Source: Exiguobacterium sp. FSL W8-0210 | GTDB lineage: Bacteria; Bacillota; Bacilli; Exiguobacteriales; Exiguobacteriaceae | NCBI RefSeq assembly: GCF_038006045.1 | Contig: NZ_JBBOUK010000001.1 | Location: 2,955,001-3,019,000, forward strand | Direction: 5' to 3' | DNA length: 64,000 bases | Shown here: one piece after another, positions 1 to 8,900 of the stretch | Position numbering within the stretch: position 1 is the first letter of the stretch | Layout of the letters: every line of letters begins with the position of its first letter | Made by a program: the position numbers and the translations under genes | The notes under the pieces: model-generated | Seen by the model: the letters and a program-made list of their open reading frames with translations, nothing else | Databases searched by the model: none | What the model was told of the DNA's origin: nothing

Positions 1-590
1 AATCGCTCTTCCTCAGCACGCTTTCCCCGGAGACGGTCCATCGTCTTTATGATGTAAGTAAACGGGAGGATGTCTACATTCACACGTATGTCGGACATGA
101 GATTCTGACAGAACAACCGAACGAGTATACGACACTCGAAGGACAATTGACTGGTATGGACGTCATTCCCGTCGCTGATTTTAAAACAGCGATTCAAACA
201 CCTGTCGTCAAGTGTTTAATGATGGCAGAAGAGACACACCTCGCGCGGGTCGAGCAGACGCTTCAACAAGAGCTTGCAGGGGAACTCGCGGTTGCTCGCT
301 CAAAGCCATTTTTCCTTGAATTCACGGAAGACGGTGTCACAAAAGGCACAAGCCTTGCCTTACTGTCTGAGAAGCTTGGTATCGCTCAGGAAGAAGTCAT
401 TGCTTGTGGAGACGGCAACAACGATCTATCGATGATCGAATGGGCAGGTCTTGGCGTCGCGATGGCGAATGCAGCCGATACCGTTAAAGAAAAAGCCCAG
501 TATATGACCGCTTCGAATGATGAAGATGGTGTCGCCCTCGTCGTCGAAAAGTTCATGATGGATGAAGAACCGACTATCTCAAGTCACTGA
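1..590 (+). CDS. HAD-superfamily (Cof-type) phosphatase, 3' part
   Basis: The frame is open from the first base (codon phase starts at base 3), so the gene begins before the window; about 195 residues are visible. The C-terminal Cof/HAD signature is clear: a conserved Lys in KGTSLALL (near base 343) and the motif IV acidic loop GDGNNDLSMIEWAG (near base 408) followed by GVAMANA. The catalytic DxD motif I must lie upstream. This family hydrolyses phosphate from small cytoplasmic substrates such as sugar phosphates or flavin/pyridoxal phosphates; the substrate cannot be told from sequence. An internal ATG at 147 is not the start, because the family's cap domain lies before it. Confidence 0.82.
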   Translation, partial: SLFLSTLSPETVHRLYDVSKREDVYIHTYVGHEILTEQPNEYTTLEGQLTGMDVIPVADFKTAIQTPVVKCLMMAEETHLARVEQTLQQELAGELAVARSKPFFLEFTEDGVTKGTSLALLSEKLGIAQEEVIACGDGNNDLSMIEWAGLGVAMANAADTVKEKAQYMTASNDEDGVALVVEKFMMDEEPTISSH

Positions 591-598
591 GTAACTCA

Positions 599-638
599 AA
601 AAAGCGTGTATTCCGCATTCAACGGAACACACGCTTTT
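599..638. terminator. Bidirectional terminator between HAD gene and ung
   Basis: Inverted repeat AAAAGCGTGT..ACACGCTTTT with an inner TTCCG/CGGAA stem lies between two convergent genes. A-run and T-run on either side suit both strands. Confidence 0.8.
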
Positions 639-641
639 GAT

Positions 642-1301
642 TTACGATAAACACCAGTCAATTGGCTCTCTTCCCTGCTCTTTCAGCCAAGCATTCGTTT
701 GCGAATAAGGTTTGCTACCGAAAAATCCTCGGCTCGCTGATAAGGGACTTGGATGAACGGCTTCGAGAACAAGATGACGATTCGTATCAATCAGCACCTT
801 TTTACTCTTCGCGTGATTTCCCCATAGGATGAACACGATCGGTTGTGTCTGTGTTCCTAGGACTTCAATGACCTGATCCGTGAATGATGCCCAGCCTTTT
901 TTAGCATGCGATCCCGCTTTTCCTTCTTCAACCGTGAGCGACGTATTCAGTAAAAAGACACCTTGTCGTGACCAAGCTTCGAGATTTCCGGATGTCGGAG
1001 CCGGACAACCGATATCCGCGACGAGTTCCTTATACATGTTTCGAAGGGACGGCGGGATCGGAACTCCGTCATGGACAGAAAAGCTGAGTCCATTCGCCTG
1101 ACGTGGACCATGGTAGGGATCTTGCCCTAAGATGACGCACCGGACATCTTCTGGCGCGACTGCATCGAACGCATGAAAAATCCGCTCTTTCGGAGGGTAG
1201 ACGGTCGTCGTTTGATAGGCTTCCTTCAAAAAAGCCCACAGTTCTTGAAAATAGGGTTTTTCCTTTTCTTCTTTTAACACGGTTTGCCAAGATGGATGCA
1301 C
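642..1301 (-). CDS. ung: Uracil-DNA glycosylase (family 1)
   Basis: Removes uracil from DNA as the first step of base excision repair. Family-1 UDG motifs are complete: GQDPYHG with the catalytic Asp near residue 61, and HPSPLSASRGFFG near residue 183, whose His is the second catalytic residue. I place the start at the GTG at 1301, because an AAAGGAG lies 9 bases upstream of it; a longer frame opens at a TTG at 1328 but has no ribosome binding site and adds nine residues that would overlap that Shine-Dalgarno. The resulting 219 aa fits the usual length (about 225). It is convergent with the HAD gene and divergent from the tagA-like gene. Confidence 0.95.
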   Translation of the reverse strand: MHPSWQTVLKEEKEKPYFQELWAFLKEAYQTTTVYPPKERIFHAFDAVAPEDVRCVILGQDPYHGPRQANGLSFSVHDGVPIPPSLRNMYKELVADIGCPAPTSGNLEAWSRQGVFLLNTSLTVEEGKAGSHAKKGWASFTDQVIEVLGTQTQPIVFILWGNHAKSKKVLIDTNRHLVLEAVHPSPLSASRGFFGSKPYSQTNAWLKEQGREPIDWCLS

Positions 1302-1352
1302 GTGAATCCGCTCCTTTTTCAGTCTCAAGTCGCTGTTCGTCCGTCTTGATTC

Positions 1353-1361
1353 TGCTATGAT
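1353..1361 (+). promoter_or_regulatory. Extended -10 element for the tagA-like gene
   Basis: TGCTATGAT fits the extended -10 pattern TGnTATAAT. No good -35 is visible. A start about 7 bases downstream would give a very short leader that still includes the GAGGTGG ribosome binding site (1369-1375). Confidence 0.4.
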
Positions 1362-1381
1362 GGATGATGAGGTGGAAAACT

Positions 1382-2107
1382 ATGATTCAGACAAAACAAT
1401 TATTCGGACTACCATTCGTCGATGCGACACCTTCGCAATGGTATACCCATATTAAAACAATCTTACACGACCGCGGAAAAGCCTTTCTTGTCACAGCGAA
1501 TCCCGAGCTCGTGTTGCGTGCATTACGCGAACCTTCTTACGATGCCATCTTACGACGGGCGACGTTCATCACACCAGACGGAATCGGTGTGACGGCTGCC
1601 AGTAAACGGATGGGAGCACCGCTCACTGCGACATTGCCGGGAATCGAGACGGCACGTGAACTATTGCGGACGGCAGACGCACTCGAGAAGCGTGTCTTTT
1701 TACTCGGTGGACGTCCGGAAGTCATGAAATCGTTGATCCGTCAGTTATCGATTCGTTTTCCGAACATCCACTTCGTTGGAACGTTTCATGGTTTTGGAAA
1801 GACAGAAGAAGCAACGCAAGCCATTACAGAAGCAGACGCTGATCTTGTTCTCGTCGCACTCGGTGCGCCAAAACAGGAAGAATGGATCGCTTCCATCTAT
1901 GATCAAGTCGATCACGGCATCTTTATCGGTGTCGGTGGTGCGTTCGACGTCTGGTCCGGACACAGTAAGCGCGCGCCTAAATTATTCCGTCGCTTCAAGC
2001 TAGAGTGGCTCTATCGTATCTCGACGCATCCTCGTGGATTCGAAAAACTCAAGGATTTGTTACTTTTCCTGACGCTTGTGCTTCGTAAAAAATCAACGCT
2101 CTCTTGA
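1382..2107 (+). CDS. tagA: WecG/TagA/CpsF family glycosyltransferase
   Basis: Membrane-associated glycosyltransferase of the family that adds N-acetylmannosamine to undecaprenyl-PP-GlcNAc, the first committed linkage-unit step of wall teichoic acid synthesis, though relatives act in other surface polysaccharides. Family features are TANPELVLRA near the N-terminus, the PDGIGV loop with its catalytic-type Asp, the LVALGAPKQEEWI segment and the GVGGAFDVWSG segment, across 241 aa. The ATG at 1382 is chosen because GAGGTGG sits 6 bases upstream; an in-frame ATG at 1364 overlaps that signal. It stands alone, with no other teichoic acid genes in the window, so the symbol rests on family membership only. 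Confidence 0.82.
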   Translation: MIQTKQLFGLPFVDATPSQWYTHIKTILHDRGKAFLVTANPELVLRALREPSYDAILRRATFITPDGIGVTAASKRMGAPLTATLPGIETARELLRTADALEKRVFLLGGRPEVMKSLIRQLSIRFPNIHFVGTFHGFGKTEEATQAITEADADLVLVALGAPKQEEWIASIYDQVDHGIFIGVGGAFDVWSGHSKRAPKLFRRFKLEWLYRISTHPRGFEKLKDLLLFLTLVLRKKSTLS

Positions 2108-2120
2108 GCACACACAAAAA

Positions 2121-2240
2121 GGGCTGACTTAAAAAATGACGCGTCCTTTCACGCCCTTTCCTCAGGCGAGACACAAGCAAGAGCGACCCTGCAACGAAGT
2201 GAAGCAGCCCGATGCTTGTCCCAGGAAAACGATGCGAGAT
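2121..2240 (+). repeat. Dispersed structured repeat, copy A (truncated)
   Basis: Bases 2122-2178 match 55071-55131 almost base for base and resemble the reverse strand of 9845-9916. Shared blocks are GGCTGACT, TGACGCGTC, CACGCCCTTTCCTCAGGCG and GAGACACAAGC. The GACACAAGCA block can pair with TGCTTGTC downstream. Unlike the other copies, the closing TTTGAGTCAGC arm is missing here. It lies directly after the tagA-like gene. Confidence 0.6.
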
Positions 2241-2244
2241 GAAC

Positions 2245-2283
2245 AAAAAAGCGCAATTTTTCTCGTTAAGAGAAAAATTACGC
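2245..2283 (-). terminator. Terminator of azoR
   Basis: Stem AATTTTTCTC/GAGAAAAATT closed by GCG/CGC, followed on the minus strand by six T residues. It lies about 55 bases past the azoR stop codon. Confidence 0.65.
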
Positions 2284-2300
2284 TTTGTCTTCAGTCTCAA

Positions 2301-2327
2301 GGCTCCCGACACGGCGGGAGCCTTTTT
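2301..2327 (+). terminator. Terminator-like hairpin
   Basis: GGCTCCCG..CGGGAGCC followed by five T on the plus strand. It probably ends transcription arriving from the tagA side before it enters azoR on the antisense strand. Confidence 0.65.
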
Positions 2328-2337
2328 GACGCTTATC

Positions 2338-2970
2338 TTATGCGTTGACAGTCGAGAATGAACGACCGAGTTCTTTTGCTTTAGCGATTGCTGCTTCTTT
2401 GATCTCTTCTGCTTTTTCTGGGTTCATTGCCATACCTTCGATGAAGAGTGCATCGTAATCTGTTACACCAGTGAAAGCAAGCGCTTGACGGAGGTAGTCA
2501 TCACCGAAGTTGAGACCAGATCCTGTGTAGACGCCACCTGTTGCTTGGATGTGGAGTGCTTTTTTGCCTTCCATCAAGCCTTTTGGACCTTCTGCAGTAT
2601 AAGCGAATGTTTTACCTGCAAGAAGAACGCTGTCGATGTACATTTTGAGACGTGCTGGGAAAGAGAAGTTCCACATTGGTGTGACGAAGACATACTCATC
2701 TGCTTCCATGTATTGCTCGAGATGTTTTGTCATCGTACCGACTTTTGCGATCTCCACTTCTGTTAACTCTTCGCCTGTTGCGAATTTGCCCCATGCGCTA
2801 AGAACATCTGTATCGATTTCTTGGACTGTTTCGTTATATAGATCAAGAACTTCTACTTCAGCTGAAGGATTCGCTGCTTTGTAGCTTTCGAGGAATGCTT
2901 CACCGACTTGAAGGCTGAAAGAATGTTCTGTAGCTTTCGGGTTAACAGTTACATAAAGTAATTTAGTCAT
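2338..2970 (-). CDS. azoR: FMN-dependent NADH-azoreductase
   Basis: Flavodoxin-fold cytosolic quinone/azo reductase, 210 aa, which performs two-electron reductions using NADH and so helps detoxify quinones and azo compounds. The sequence shows the family N-terminus (VNPKATEHSFS, the FMN phosphate loop), the MWNFSFPARLKMYIDS flavin-contact segment and ATGGVYTGSG. AGGGAG lies 8 bases before the ATG. It has its own strong promoter and follows a MarR-type regulator gene transcribed in the same direction, separated by a terminator, an arrangement suggesting stress-induced control by that regulator. Confidence 0.92.
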   Translation of the reverse strand: MTKLLYVTVNPKATEHSFSLQVGEAFLESYKAANPSAEVEVLDLYNETVQEIDTDVLSAWGKFATGEELTEVEIAKVGTMTKHLEQYMEADEYVFVTPMWNFSFPARLKMYIDSVLLAGKTFAYTAEGPKGLMEGKKALHIQATGGVYTGSGLNFGDDYLRQALAFTGVTDYDALFIEGMAMNPEKAEEIKEAAIAKAKELGRSFSTVNA

Positions 2971-3010
2971 TATTATTTCTCCCTTTTATTTAAAGTAAAT
3001 TCTGTAACTA

Positions 3011-3039
3011 AACATACCAACCACCTTTTCGTTTGTCAA
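3011..3039 (-). promoter_or_regulatory. Promoter of azoR with candidate operator
   Basis: On the minus strand TTGACA, 17 bases, TATGTT with a TG one base before the -10 box: a near-consensus sigma-A promoter. The -35 overlaps an inverted repeat GTCAA-N5-TTGAC (3035-3049), a plausible repressor site. Confidence 0.75.
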
Positions 3040-3061
3040 TCAGTTTGACTTCTAAACAAAT

Positions 3062-3093
3062 AAAAAAAAGCTCAAGTCCGTGACCTGAGCTTT
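3062..3093 (-). terminator. Terminator of the MarR-family gene
   Basis: AGCTCAgGTC..GACtTGAGCT followed by a run of eight T on the minus strand, between the MarR gene and the azoR promoter. Confidence 0.85.
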
Positions 3094-3116
3094 CTTGATC
3101 TTATGAGTGCTAATCC

Positions 3117-3575
3117 TTACACATTTTCGAGTGGCGTATAATGTTCGGCTCGTAAACCGATTCGTTTCAACTGATCAATCAACTGTTCCTTTTCAGAAAC
3201 CGACAAATCCTTAAATAAGTCTGCTAAAAAGGCTTCATGCTTCGGGAATGTCTCTTCCATTAGTTCGCGTCCAGCTTCCGTTAATGTCCCAAACGTGACA
3301 CGACGATCCGTCGCACATGATTTTCGCGCAATCAACCCACGCTTTTCAAGTTTATCCACGACATACGTCACACTTCCGCTCGTTAATAGAATCTTATCGC
3401 CAATTTGTTGTAGAGGCGTGTCCCCTTTGTGGTACAGCAATTCAAGAACTCCGAATTCCGATAAATTCAACTGATGTGTTTTGATGTCTGCCTTTACTTG
3501 CTCCGTCACCGCATGCATCGTCCGAGATAGAACAACGAGCATTTTTAATGCCAGCTTCGAGTCTGTCGATTCCAT
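3117..3575 (-). CDS. MarR-family transcriptional regulator
   Basis: 152 aa with the winged-helix MarR layout: helical N-terminus, LSEFGVLELLY, PLQQIGDKILLTSGSVTYVVDKLEKRGLI (recognition helix about residues 63-77) and the DRRVTFGTLTEAGREL wing. Members repress genes for electrophile, quinone or drug defence and release DNA when cysteines or ligands react; one Cys is visible (SCATDRR). Next to azoR, an MhqR- or YodB-like role is likely by context but is an inference. Its promoter carries its own palindrome, which suggests autorepression. Confidence 0.85.
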   Translation of the reverse strand: MESTDSKLALKMLVVLSRTMHAVTEQVKADIKTHQLNLSEFGVLELLYHKGDTPLQQIGDKILLTSGSVTYVVDKLEKRGLIARKSCATDRRVTFGTLTEAGRELMEETFPKHEAFLADLFKDLSVSEKEQLIDQLKRIGLRAEHYTPLENV

Positions 3576-3610
3576 TTTACGTTCGCCCCTCTTTGTGTTG
3601 TATCGTCACA

Positions 3611-3639
3611 ATCATAGACTTCTTTGTCTAACTGGTCAA
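3611..3639 (-). promoter_or_regulatory. Promoter of the MarR gene with spacer palindrome
   Basis: Minus strand TTGACC, 17 bases, TATGAT. The spacer holds the inverted repeat TAGAC-N6-GTCTA (3615-3630), well placed for a repressor blocking RNA polymerase. Confidence 0.7.
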
Positions 3640-3689
3640 TTCTTGCTGAATTTTTGCAATGATCCACTGCTCAAAAATAGTTCTTGCCG

Positions 3690-3703
3690 TGAAACGCGTT
3701 TCA
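3690..3703. promoter_or_regulatory. LacI-family operator
   Basis: TGAAACGCGTTTCA is a perfect 14-bp palindrome with the central-CG style of LacI-family operators. It lies 43 bases before the small gene that precedes a LacI-type regulator, so autoregulation is likely. The centre is GC rather than CG, so it is not a CcpA cre site. Confidence 0.7.
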
Positions 3704-3745
3704 TACTCTATCGTCTTGATATACACTAAAAAGGAGGTAATCATC

Positions 3746-4006
3746 ATGTCGATCCATACTCGGTTAACCCAGCTATTCAAGCGGAATGTTGCTTTTGAGT
3801 GGGCCATCGAACAATTGCATACACCAGCAGGTTATTATTTGTGTCAGCACACGTTGGTTGATCAATACCCTGATTTGTCTCCTCAAGAAAAAACGAGACT
3901 GCTCTCAAAGATCAATGAACTGGCTGAGCAGACAGCTCCATTCTCGGCTCCCGTCTCTCGACAGGATTGGCGCCGACTTGAACGACGATTATCTCGTAAG
4001 ATGTAA
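3746..4006 (+). CDS. Small hypothetical protein before the LacI regulator
   Basis: 86 aa, charged, without signal peptide or membrane segment, and not recognised. The start is fixed by AAGGAGG 8 bases before the ATG at 3746; a longer frame reading through the operator has no ribosome binding site. The C-terminus is basic (RQDWRRLERRLSRKM). It is 17 bases upstream of the LacI-family gene and almost certainly cotranscribed behind the palindromic operator, so it may be the regulated partner of that repressor or a small adaptor. No function can be assigned. Confidence 0.7.
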   Translation: MSIHTRLTQLFKRNVAFEWAIEQLHTPAGYYLCQHTLVDQYPDLSPQEKTRLLSKINELAEQTAPFSAPVSRQDWRRLERRLSRKM

Positions 4007-4023
4007 TCCAGGAGGGATGCGCG

Positions 4024-4977
4024 ATGACGAACATCCGAGACTTGGCACGTGAAGCCAACGTGTCCGTTACGACAGTCTCACGTGTACTAAATGATCATCC
4101 TTACGTTGCGAACGAGAAGCGACAAGCTGTTCGAGAAGCTATCGAAAAACTCGGATATATCCGTAATCAGACTGCCGTCCATCTATCGACGGGTATGACA
4201 AAAACGGTCGGAGTCATGCTTCCGTTCGTTGATCATCCATATCACGCTGCCATTCTCCAAGGCATCGCGCAAGCCGCCTTTGACGCGAGCTATCGGTTCT
4301 TGACGTGGCAAACGAATTATGTGGAAACGCATGAACAACTGGCACTGGATGCGCTGGCGCAACAGGAAATCGACGCACTCATCGTCGTGTCGCACAGTCT
4401 TCCCTTATCAGCGATTTTATCGTATGAACAATATGGCCCGATCGTCTTTTGTGAACATCATGAAGATGTCGCTGCCGTCTATATCGATCACTATACGGCC
4501 TTTCAACAGGGACTTGCACATCTACGACAACAAGGACATACAAGCATTGGTATTTGTCTCTGGCGCCCCGACAGTACGAATAGTTTGGCGCGTAAACATG
4601 CGTATCAAGAAGTTGTCAGTGACGCGTTCGTCTATGAACAGACATTGACGATCGAAGATGGTGCGAACGTCGCAAGGCGCTGGATGCAACAGAAACAACG
4701 ACCGAGCGCCATCTTGACTGCCAGTGATCACGTTGCCGCGGGACTCATCTTGGAACTACGAAAACAAGGCTATCAGGTCCCGGGAGATCTCTCTGTCATT
4801 GGCTTTGATGGAAGTGAGCTTGCTGAAGTCTTATCGATGACGACGATCGCGATTCCGTATGCCACGATCGGACGACATGCTTTTCAGCTAACAGTTCGAA
4901 ACGATATGAATATTCGTCCGCAAATCGAAGTACCGTCAACGTTCATTGCCGGAACGACCGTTCTTCCTTATACCTGA
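4024..4977 (+). CDS. LacI/GalR-family transcriptional regulator
   Basis: 317 aa. The N-terminus is a typical LacI HTH and hinge (NIRDLAREANVSVTTVSRVL, residues 3-22), followed by a periplasmic-binding-protein-like effector domain with GVMLPFVDHPYHAAILQGI and the C-terminal VPGDLSVIGFDGSELAEVL segment. CAGGAGG precedes the ATG. Such proteins bind sugars or related ligands and release their operator. No transporter or catabolic operon lies alongside, so the ligand is unknown; the perfect palindrome at 3690 suggests it controls its own two-gene transcript. Confidence 0.92.
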   Translation: MTNIRDLAREANVSVTTVSRVLNDHPYVANEKRQAVREAIEKLGYIRNQTAVHLSTGMTKTVGVMLPFVDHPYHAAILQGIAQAAFDASYRFLTWQTNYVETHEQLALDALAQQEIDALIVVSHSLPLSAILSYEQYGPIVFCEHHEDVAAVYIDHYTAFQQGLAHLRQQGHTSIGICLWRPDSTNSLARKHAYQEVVSDAFVYEQTLTIEDGANVARRWMQQKQRPSAILTASDHVAAGLILELRKQGYQVPGDLSVIGFDGSELAEVLSMTTIAIPYATIGRHAFQLTVRNDMNIRPQIEVPSTFIAGTTVLPYT

Positions 4978-4989
4978 ATCCATATAAAA

Positions 4990-5022
4990 AAGCGACGAGT
5001 TCATCGATTTGAATTCGTCGCT
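4990..5022. terminator. Bidirectional terminator
   Basis: AAGCGACGA..TCGTCGCTT hairpin between the convergent LacI and NlpC/P60 genes. Confidence 0.75.
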
Positions 5023-5031
5023 TCATTTCGT

Positions 5032-5685
5032 TTAAAGTGCCCCTGCCGCTACATACCGTGATCCCCAGTAGCCGCCACGGAACGATTCTTTGACGACTCT
5101 TCCATAGTACGAGTTCGCATTGATCATCGTACCGCCATCGACAGCGATTCCAACGTGTTGAATCCCACTTCCATGTGTAAAGAAGACGAGATCCCCAGCG
5201 CCAGGTGCCGTACGTTTTGTTGCTGAGTATTGAGCCGCTGCCGTACGTGGGAGTGATTTTCCTAATGCTTGATAAACGTAACGTGTAAATCCAGAGCAAT
5301 CAAAGCTAACAGGACCTGTCGCACCAAAAACATAAGGACGTCCTTTGAGACCTTCTGCTACCGAAACGATCGTTGATCCTGTTTTACTAAGACCTTTCGT
5401 CGCTTTAGCGTTATATGCTTTCGTGTATGTAGAGGCGATGTATGCTGATTTCCCTTGATGACGAATTTGATACCATTCTTTAACCTGACCTACGACGGTT
5501 ACAGCTTGTCCAAGTTTCAATTGCCCGACTCGTTTACTTGATACAGCAGCTTTTGCACGAATATTCAGCACATCCACTGACACCACTACTTTTTTACTTG
5601 TTGCAGCTTGCGTTGATGCTGGGACGAGTGTCCAACTACTGATGAGTAACGTTAAGGTTAACAAAACACGAGTGACAGCTTTCAT
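5032..5685 (-). CDS. Secreted SH3-NlpC/P60 cell-wall endopeptidase
   Basis: 217 aa. Residues 1-27 form a Sec signal peptide ending near PASTQA. Residues about 33-90 are a bacterial SH3 domain (VDVLNIRAKAAVSSKRVGQL, WYQIRHQGKSAYIAS) for wall binding. Residues about 105-217 are NlpC/P60 with catalytic Cys130 (FDCSGF), His177 (IQHVGIA) and a polar third residue in the NANSYYG segment. The family cleaves gamma-D-Glu to diamino acid bonds in peptidoglycan stem peptides. AGGAG lies 9 bases before the ATG. It is monocistronic and convergent with the LacI gene. Confidence 0.92.
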   Translation of the reverse strand: MKAVTRVLLTLTLLISSWTLVPASTQAATSKKVVVSVDVLNIRAKAAVSSKRVGQLKLGQAVTVVGQVKEWYQIRHQGKSAYIASTYTKAYNAKATKGLSKTGSTIVSVAEGLKGRPYVFGATGPVSFDCSGFTRYVYQALGKSLPRTAAAQYSATKRTAPGAGDLVFFTHGSGIQHVGIAVDGGTMINANSYYGRVVKESFRGGYWGSRYVAAGAL

Positions 5686-5829
5686 CGATTCATTCTCCTC
5701 TTATATATGAATGTATTGTACGTCTGAATTGTCAGATAATTTCTGTATTTATCCTATCATGTTCCAGATTTTCATCATATTACAGTTCTTTAACGCGCAT
5801 TATTTTTCGTAATACTTTTGTAACAAAAT

Positions 5830-5879
5830 AAAAAAACAGGTTGTAGAACGGCTTAGGATAGCCATTTCTACATACCTGT
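5830..5879 (-). terminator. Terminator of the TetR-RND operon
   Basis: Stem CAGGT..ACCTG and TGTAGAA/TTCTACA with a GGCT/AGCC top, then seven T on the minus strand. Confidence 0.8.
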
Positions 5880-5904
5880 CAGTTTGAGTCACTTAATCGT
5901 TTTT

Positions 5905-8900
5905 TCAAGAATCAATTGACTTCTTTTTACGGAAACGTGCTAAGAATTCATAGACGATCGGCACGATAAGGAGTGTCAACAACGTCGAACTTGTCAGTCC
6001 ACCGATGACCGTCACACCTAACCCTTTTGAAATCAATGCGCCACCTTCGAGTCCAAGCGCAAGTGGTGCAAGTGCACCAATCGTCGCAAGTGCTGTCATC
6101 AAGATTGGACGTAAACGTGTACCTGCTGCATCGAGTAGTGCTTCACGCGTCGATAAACCTTCCGCTTCTTTATGAATGACACGGTCGATCAAGACGATCG
6201 CATTCGTCACGACGATTCCGATCAACATCAAAGCACCAATCAAGGATGATACAGAAATCGTCTCTCCTGTAATCAACAGAGCAACCAGTCCACCGATGAT
6301 TGCGAATGGAAGTGAGAACAAGATGACGAGTGGTGTCAATGCTCCTCCAAACGTAATGACGAGGACAAGATAGACGATCGCTACAGCTGCTGCCATTGCT
6401 AGACCAAGTTGTGTGAACGACTCTTGGATCTGCTCTGTGACTCCGCCTTGCTCATACGAGACGCCTGTCGGACGATCAATGTTTTTAACGGACTTTTCAA
6501 TCGCTTGAGAAGCCTCTGTTGCTTTATCCGTTTTTAGTTCTGCTGTAACGGTAGCGACGAGTTTTCCATCACGTTCGTTGAGCGAATCAGGAGTCGTTCC
6601 TTTCTTCACTTCAACGAAATCGGACAATTTGCGAACGCCAAGCGGTGTCACGACATCCGTCTCTTCCAAATCTTGAACGGAATCGTATGTCGTTTGTTCG
6701 TTTGGAACGATGACATCGAGTTCCTTCCCATCTACCTTAATAGTAGAAAGTGGTTTTTCTTCTCCTTGGACATTAGCAATGCCTTGCGCAAGTTGTGCTG
6801 TTGAAACGCCGAATTCAGCCGCTTTTTGCTGATCGACTTCGAACGTATATTGCGTATACGCTTCTTTTAAATCTGTCGTTACTTTTCGAACATACTTCGA
6901 TTCACCTTCTATCGCATCAACGAATTTCGGTGTTACTGCTTCTAAATCTTCAATATTATTCGCAAAGATTGAATACGAGACGCCTGACGAAGCTGCGCCA
7001 CCGCTAAAGTCTTGCTCTTTCCATTCTCCTGTCGGAATGTCAGCATTCAGCTGTTTGATGGCTGTCTGTTTAACATCTGCGAAATCTTCCGTGTCTGGAT
7101 CGTATTGGACGATGAAGACCCCTTGTTTCGTATTCCCTGGATTCAATGGATTTTCTCCACCGACGGTAAACTGAAGATTATCGATATTTTTTTGTTTGTT
7201 GAAATAATCTTCTGCTTGATCAGCTGCTTTTAACGAATCATCCAACGTTTGACCTGGTTTTGGATTGTACGTGACGTAGAGTGTCTTTTCTCCTTCTTGA
7301 TTCAAGAAGTTGACACCAATCGTTGGTACGAGAGCAAAACTACCGATCAAAAGCAAGACTGAAAGACCAAAGACGATGAGTTTATGGTTAAGAGACCAAT
7401 TCAGCATACGGCGATACCCATTCGCCAACTTTCCGCCCTCTTCTTTTTCCGGTTTTGGTGCTTTACCACGCTTAAAGAGCGAATCCGCGAACATCGGAAC
7501 GACCGTAACCGCAACGATCAAGGACGCGAACAGTGCAAAGACGACTGTCAAAGCGAATGGTAAGAACAGCTCACCAACGAATCCCGTAACGAATCCGAGT
7601 GGCAAGAAGACCGCGATCGTAACGACTGTCGACGAAGCGATTGGAATGAAGACCTCTCGTGTTGCACTGATGATCAGTTCTTTTCCTTTTAACTTTTCCG
7701 CCGGATCCGTCAAACGACGATAAATATTTTCGATGACGACGATGGAATCATCAACGACTCGACCAATCGCGACCGTCATCGCTCCGAGTGTCATGATGTT
7801 CAAGGAAATATCCATCTGCTTCAAGACAAGAATTGCCATCAGAAGGGATAACGGAATCGAAATAACAGCAATGATCGTTGATTTAATGTTTCGTAAGAAC
7901 AGCAAGATGATGACAATCGCAAATAACGCACCAATCAATGCTTTACTGATCATCGTCGAAACGGATTCCTCAATTGGTTTACCTTGATCAAGTGTCACAG
8001 ATGCATTGACCGAACCGTTTTCTTTTTCGAAGTCTTTGATCGTCTGCTTGACTGCATTGACGACATCGACTGTATTCGCATCTTGCGACTTTGTTACTTG
8101 AACACCAATCGATCGTTCACCATTCGAACGCGAGATCGATTCCTCGATCCCTTTATCCTCAATCGTCGCAACTTGCGACAACGTGACAGTTGGTACTTGC
8201 GTTGGCGCCGTCTGTGTTGCCTGACCGGACGTTGCGCCTGTCGCTGGTGTCGTTTGGGATGCCGCAGGGGCTGACGCTGGAGCTTGTCCTGCTTGTCCTG
8301 CTTGTCCTGCTTGTCCTGCTTGTCCTGCTTGTCCTGCTTGTCCTGCTTGTCCTGCTTGTCCTGCTTGTCCTGCTTGTCCTGCTTCAGGAGTATTCGATAC
8401 TGGCGGCGTATATGGAAGACGAAGATCTTTTAATTCCTTGACCGTCGTTGCTTTTCCATCTAATACGACTGCTTGTTCCTTATCTCCCAACTCGTACAAG
8501 CCAAGCGCTAAACGGGAATCATTAGCTTGAATTAATTGTTTCGCATTCTCTTCGGTTAGACCGTAACGTTCGAGTTTTTTCTCATCGAAGCGAATTTCGA
8601 TCCGGCGAATCTCTTGACCCGCGACTTGAACCGTCTGCGCCCCTTCGATTCCTTCAAGCTTTGGTTGAAGTTCGTTTTCAACGAGTTTCGTCAATTCAGA
8701 TAGGGATCGTTCCTTATCCGAAACGGCAAAACCGATGACTGGGAATGCATCAAAGGAAATCCGTGATACTTGTGGTTCCTGAACACCTTCCGGCAATTCG
8801 ACGTTTGAAAGAGCTTCTTTTACTTTTTGCTCGGCTTCTTCCATATTCGTACTGAAGTTATAGTCGATTTGTAGGTTCGATGCATTTTGGAAGGACGTCG

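Noticed and set aside
1364-1382. Upstream ATG codons of the tagA-like gene
   Set aside because: They overlap the GAGGTGG signal that serves the ATG at 1382.
3690-3703. Palindrome read as a CcpA cre site
   Set aside because: The centre is GC instead of CG, so it does not match the cre pattern; the adjacent LacI gene is the better partner.
8283-8381. Tandem repeat read as a CRISPR array
   Set aside because: Units are 9 bp, contiguous and without spacers, and lie in frame inside a coding gene.
8190-8441. Leucine/valine-rich open frame on the plus strand
   Set aside because: It is the antisense reading of the RND repeat and has no ribosome binding site.
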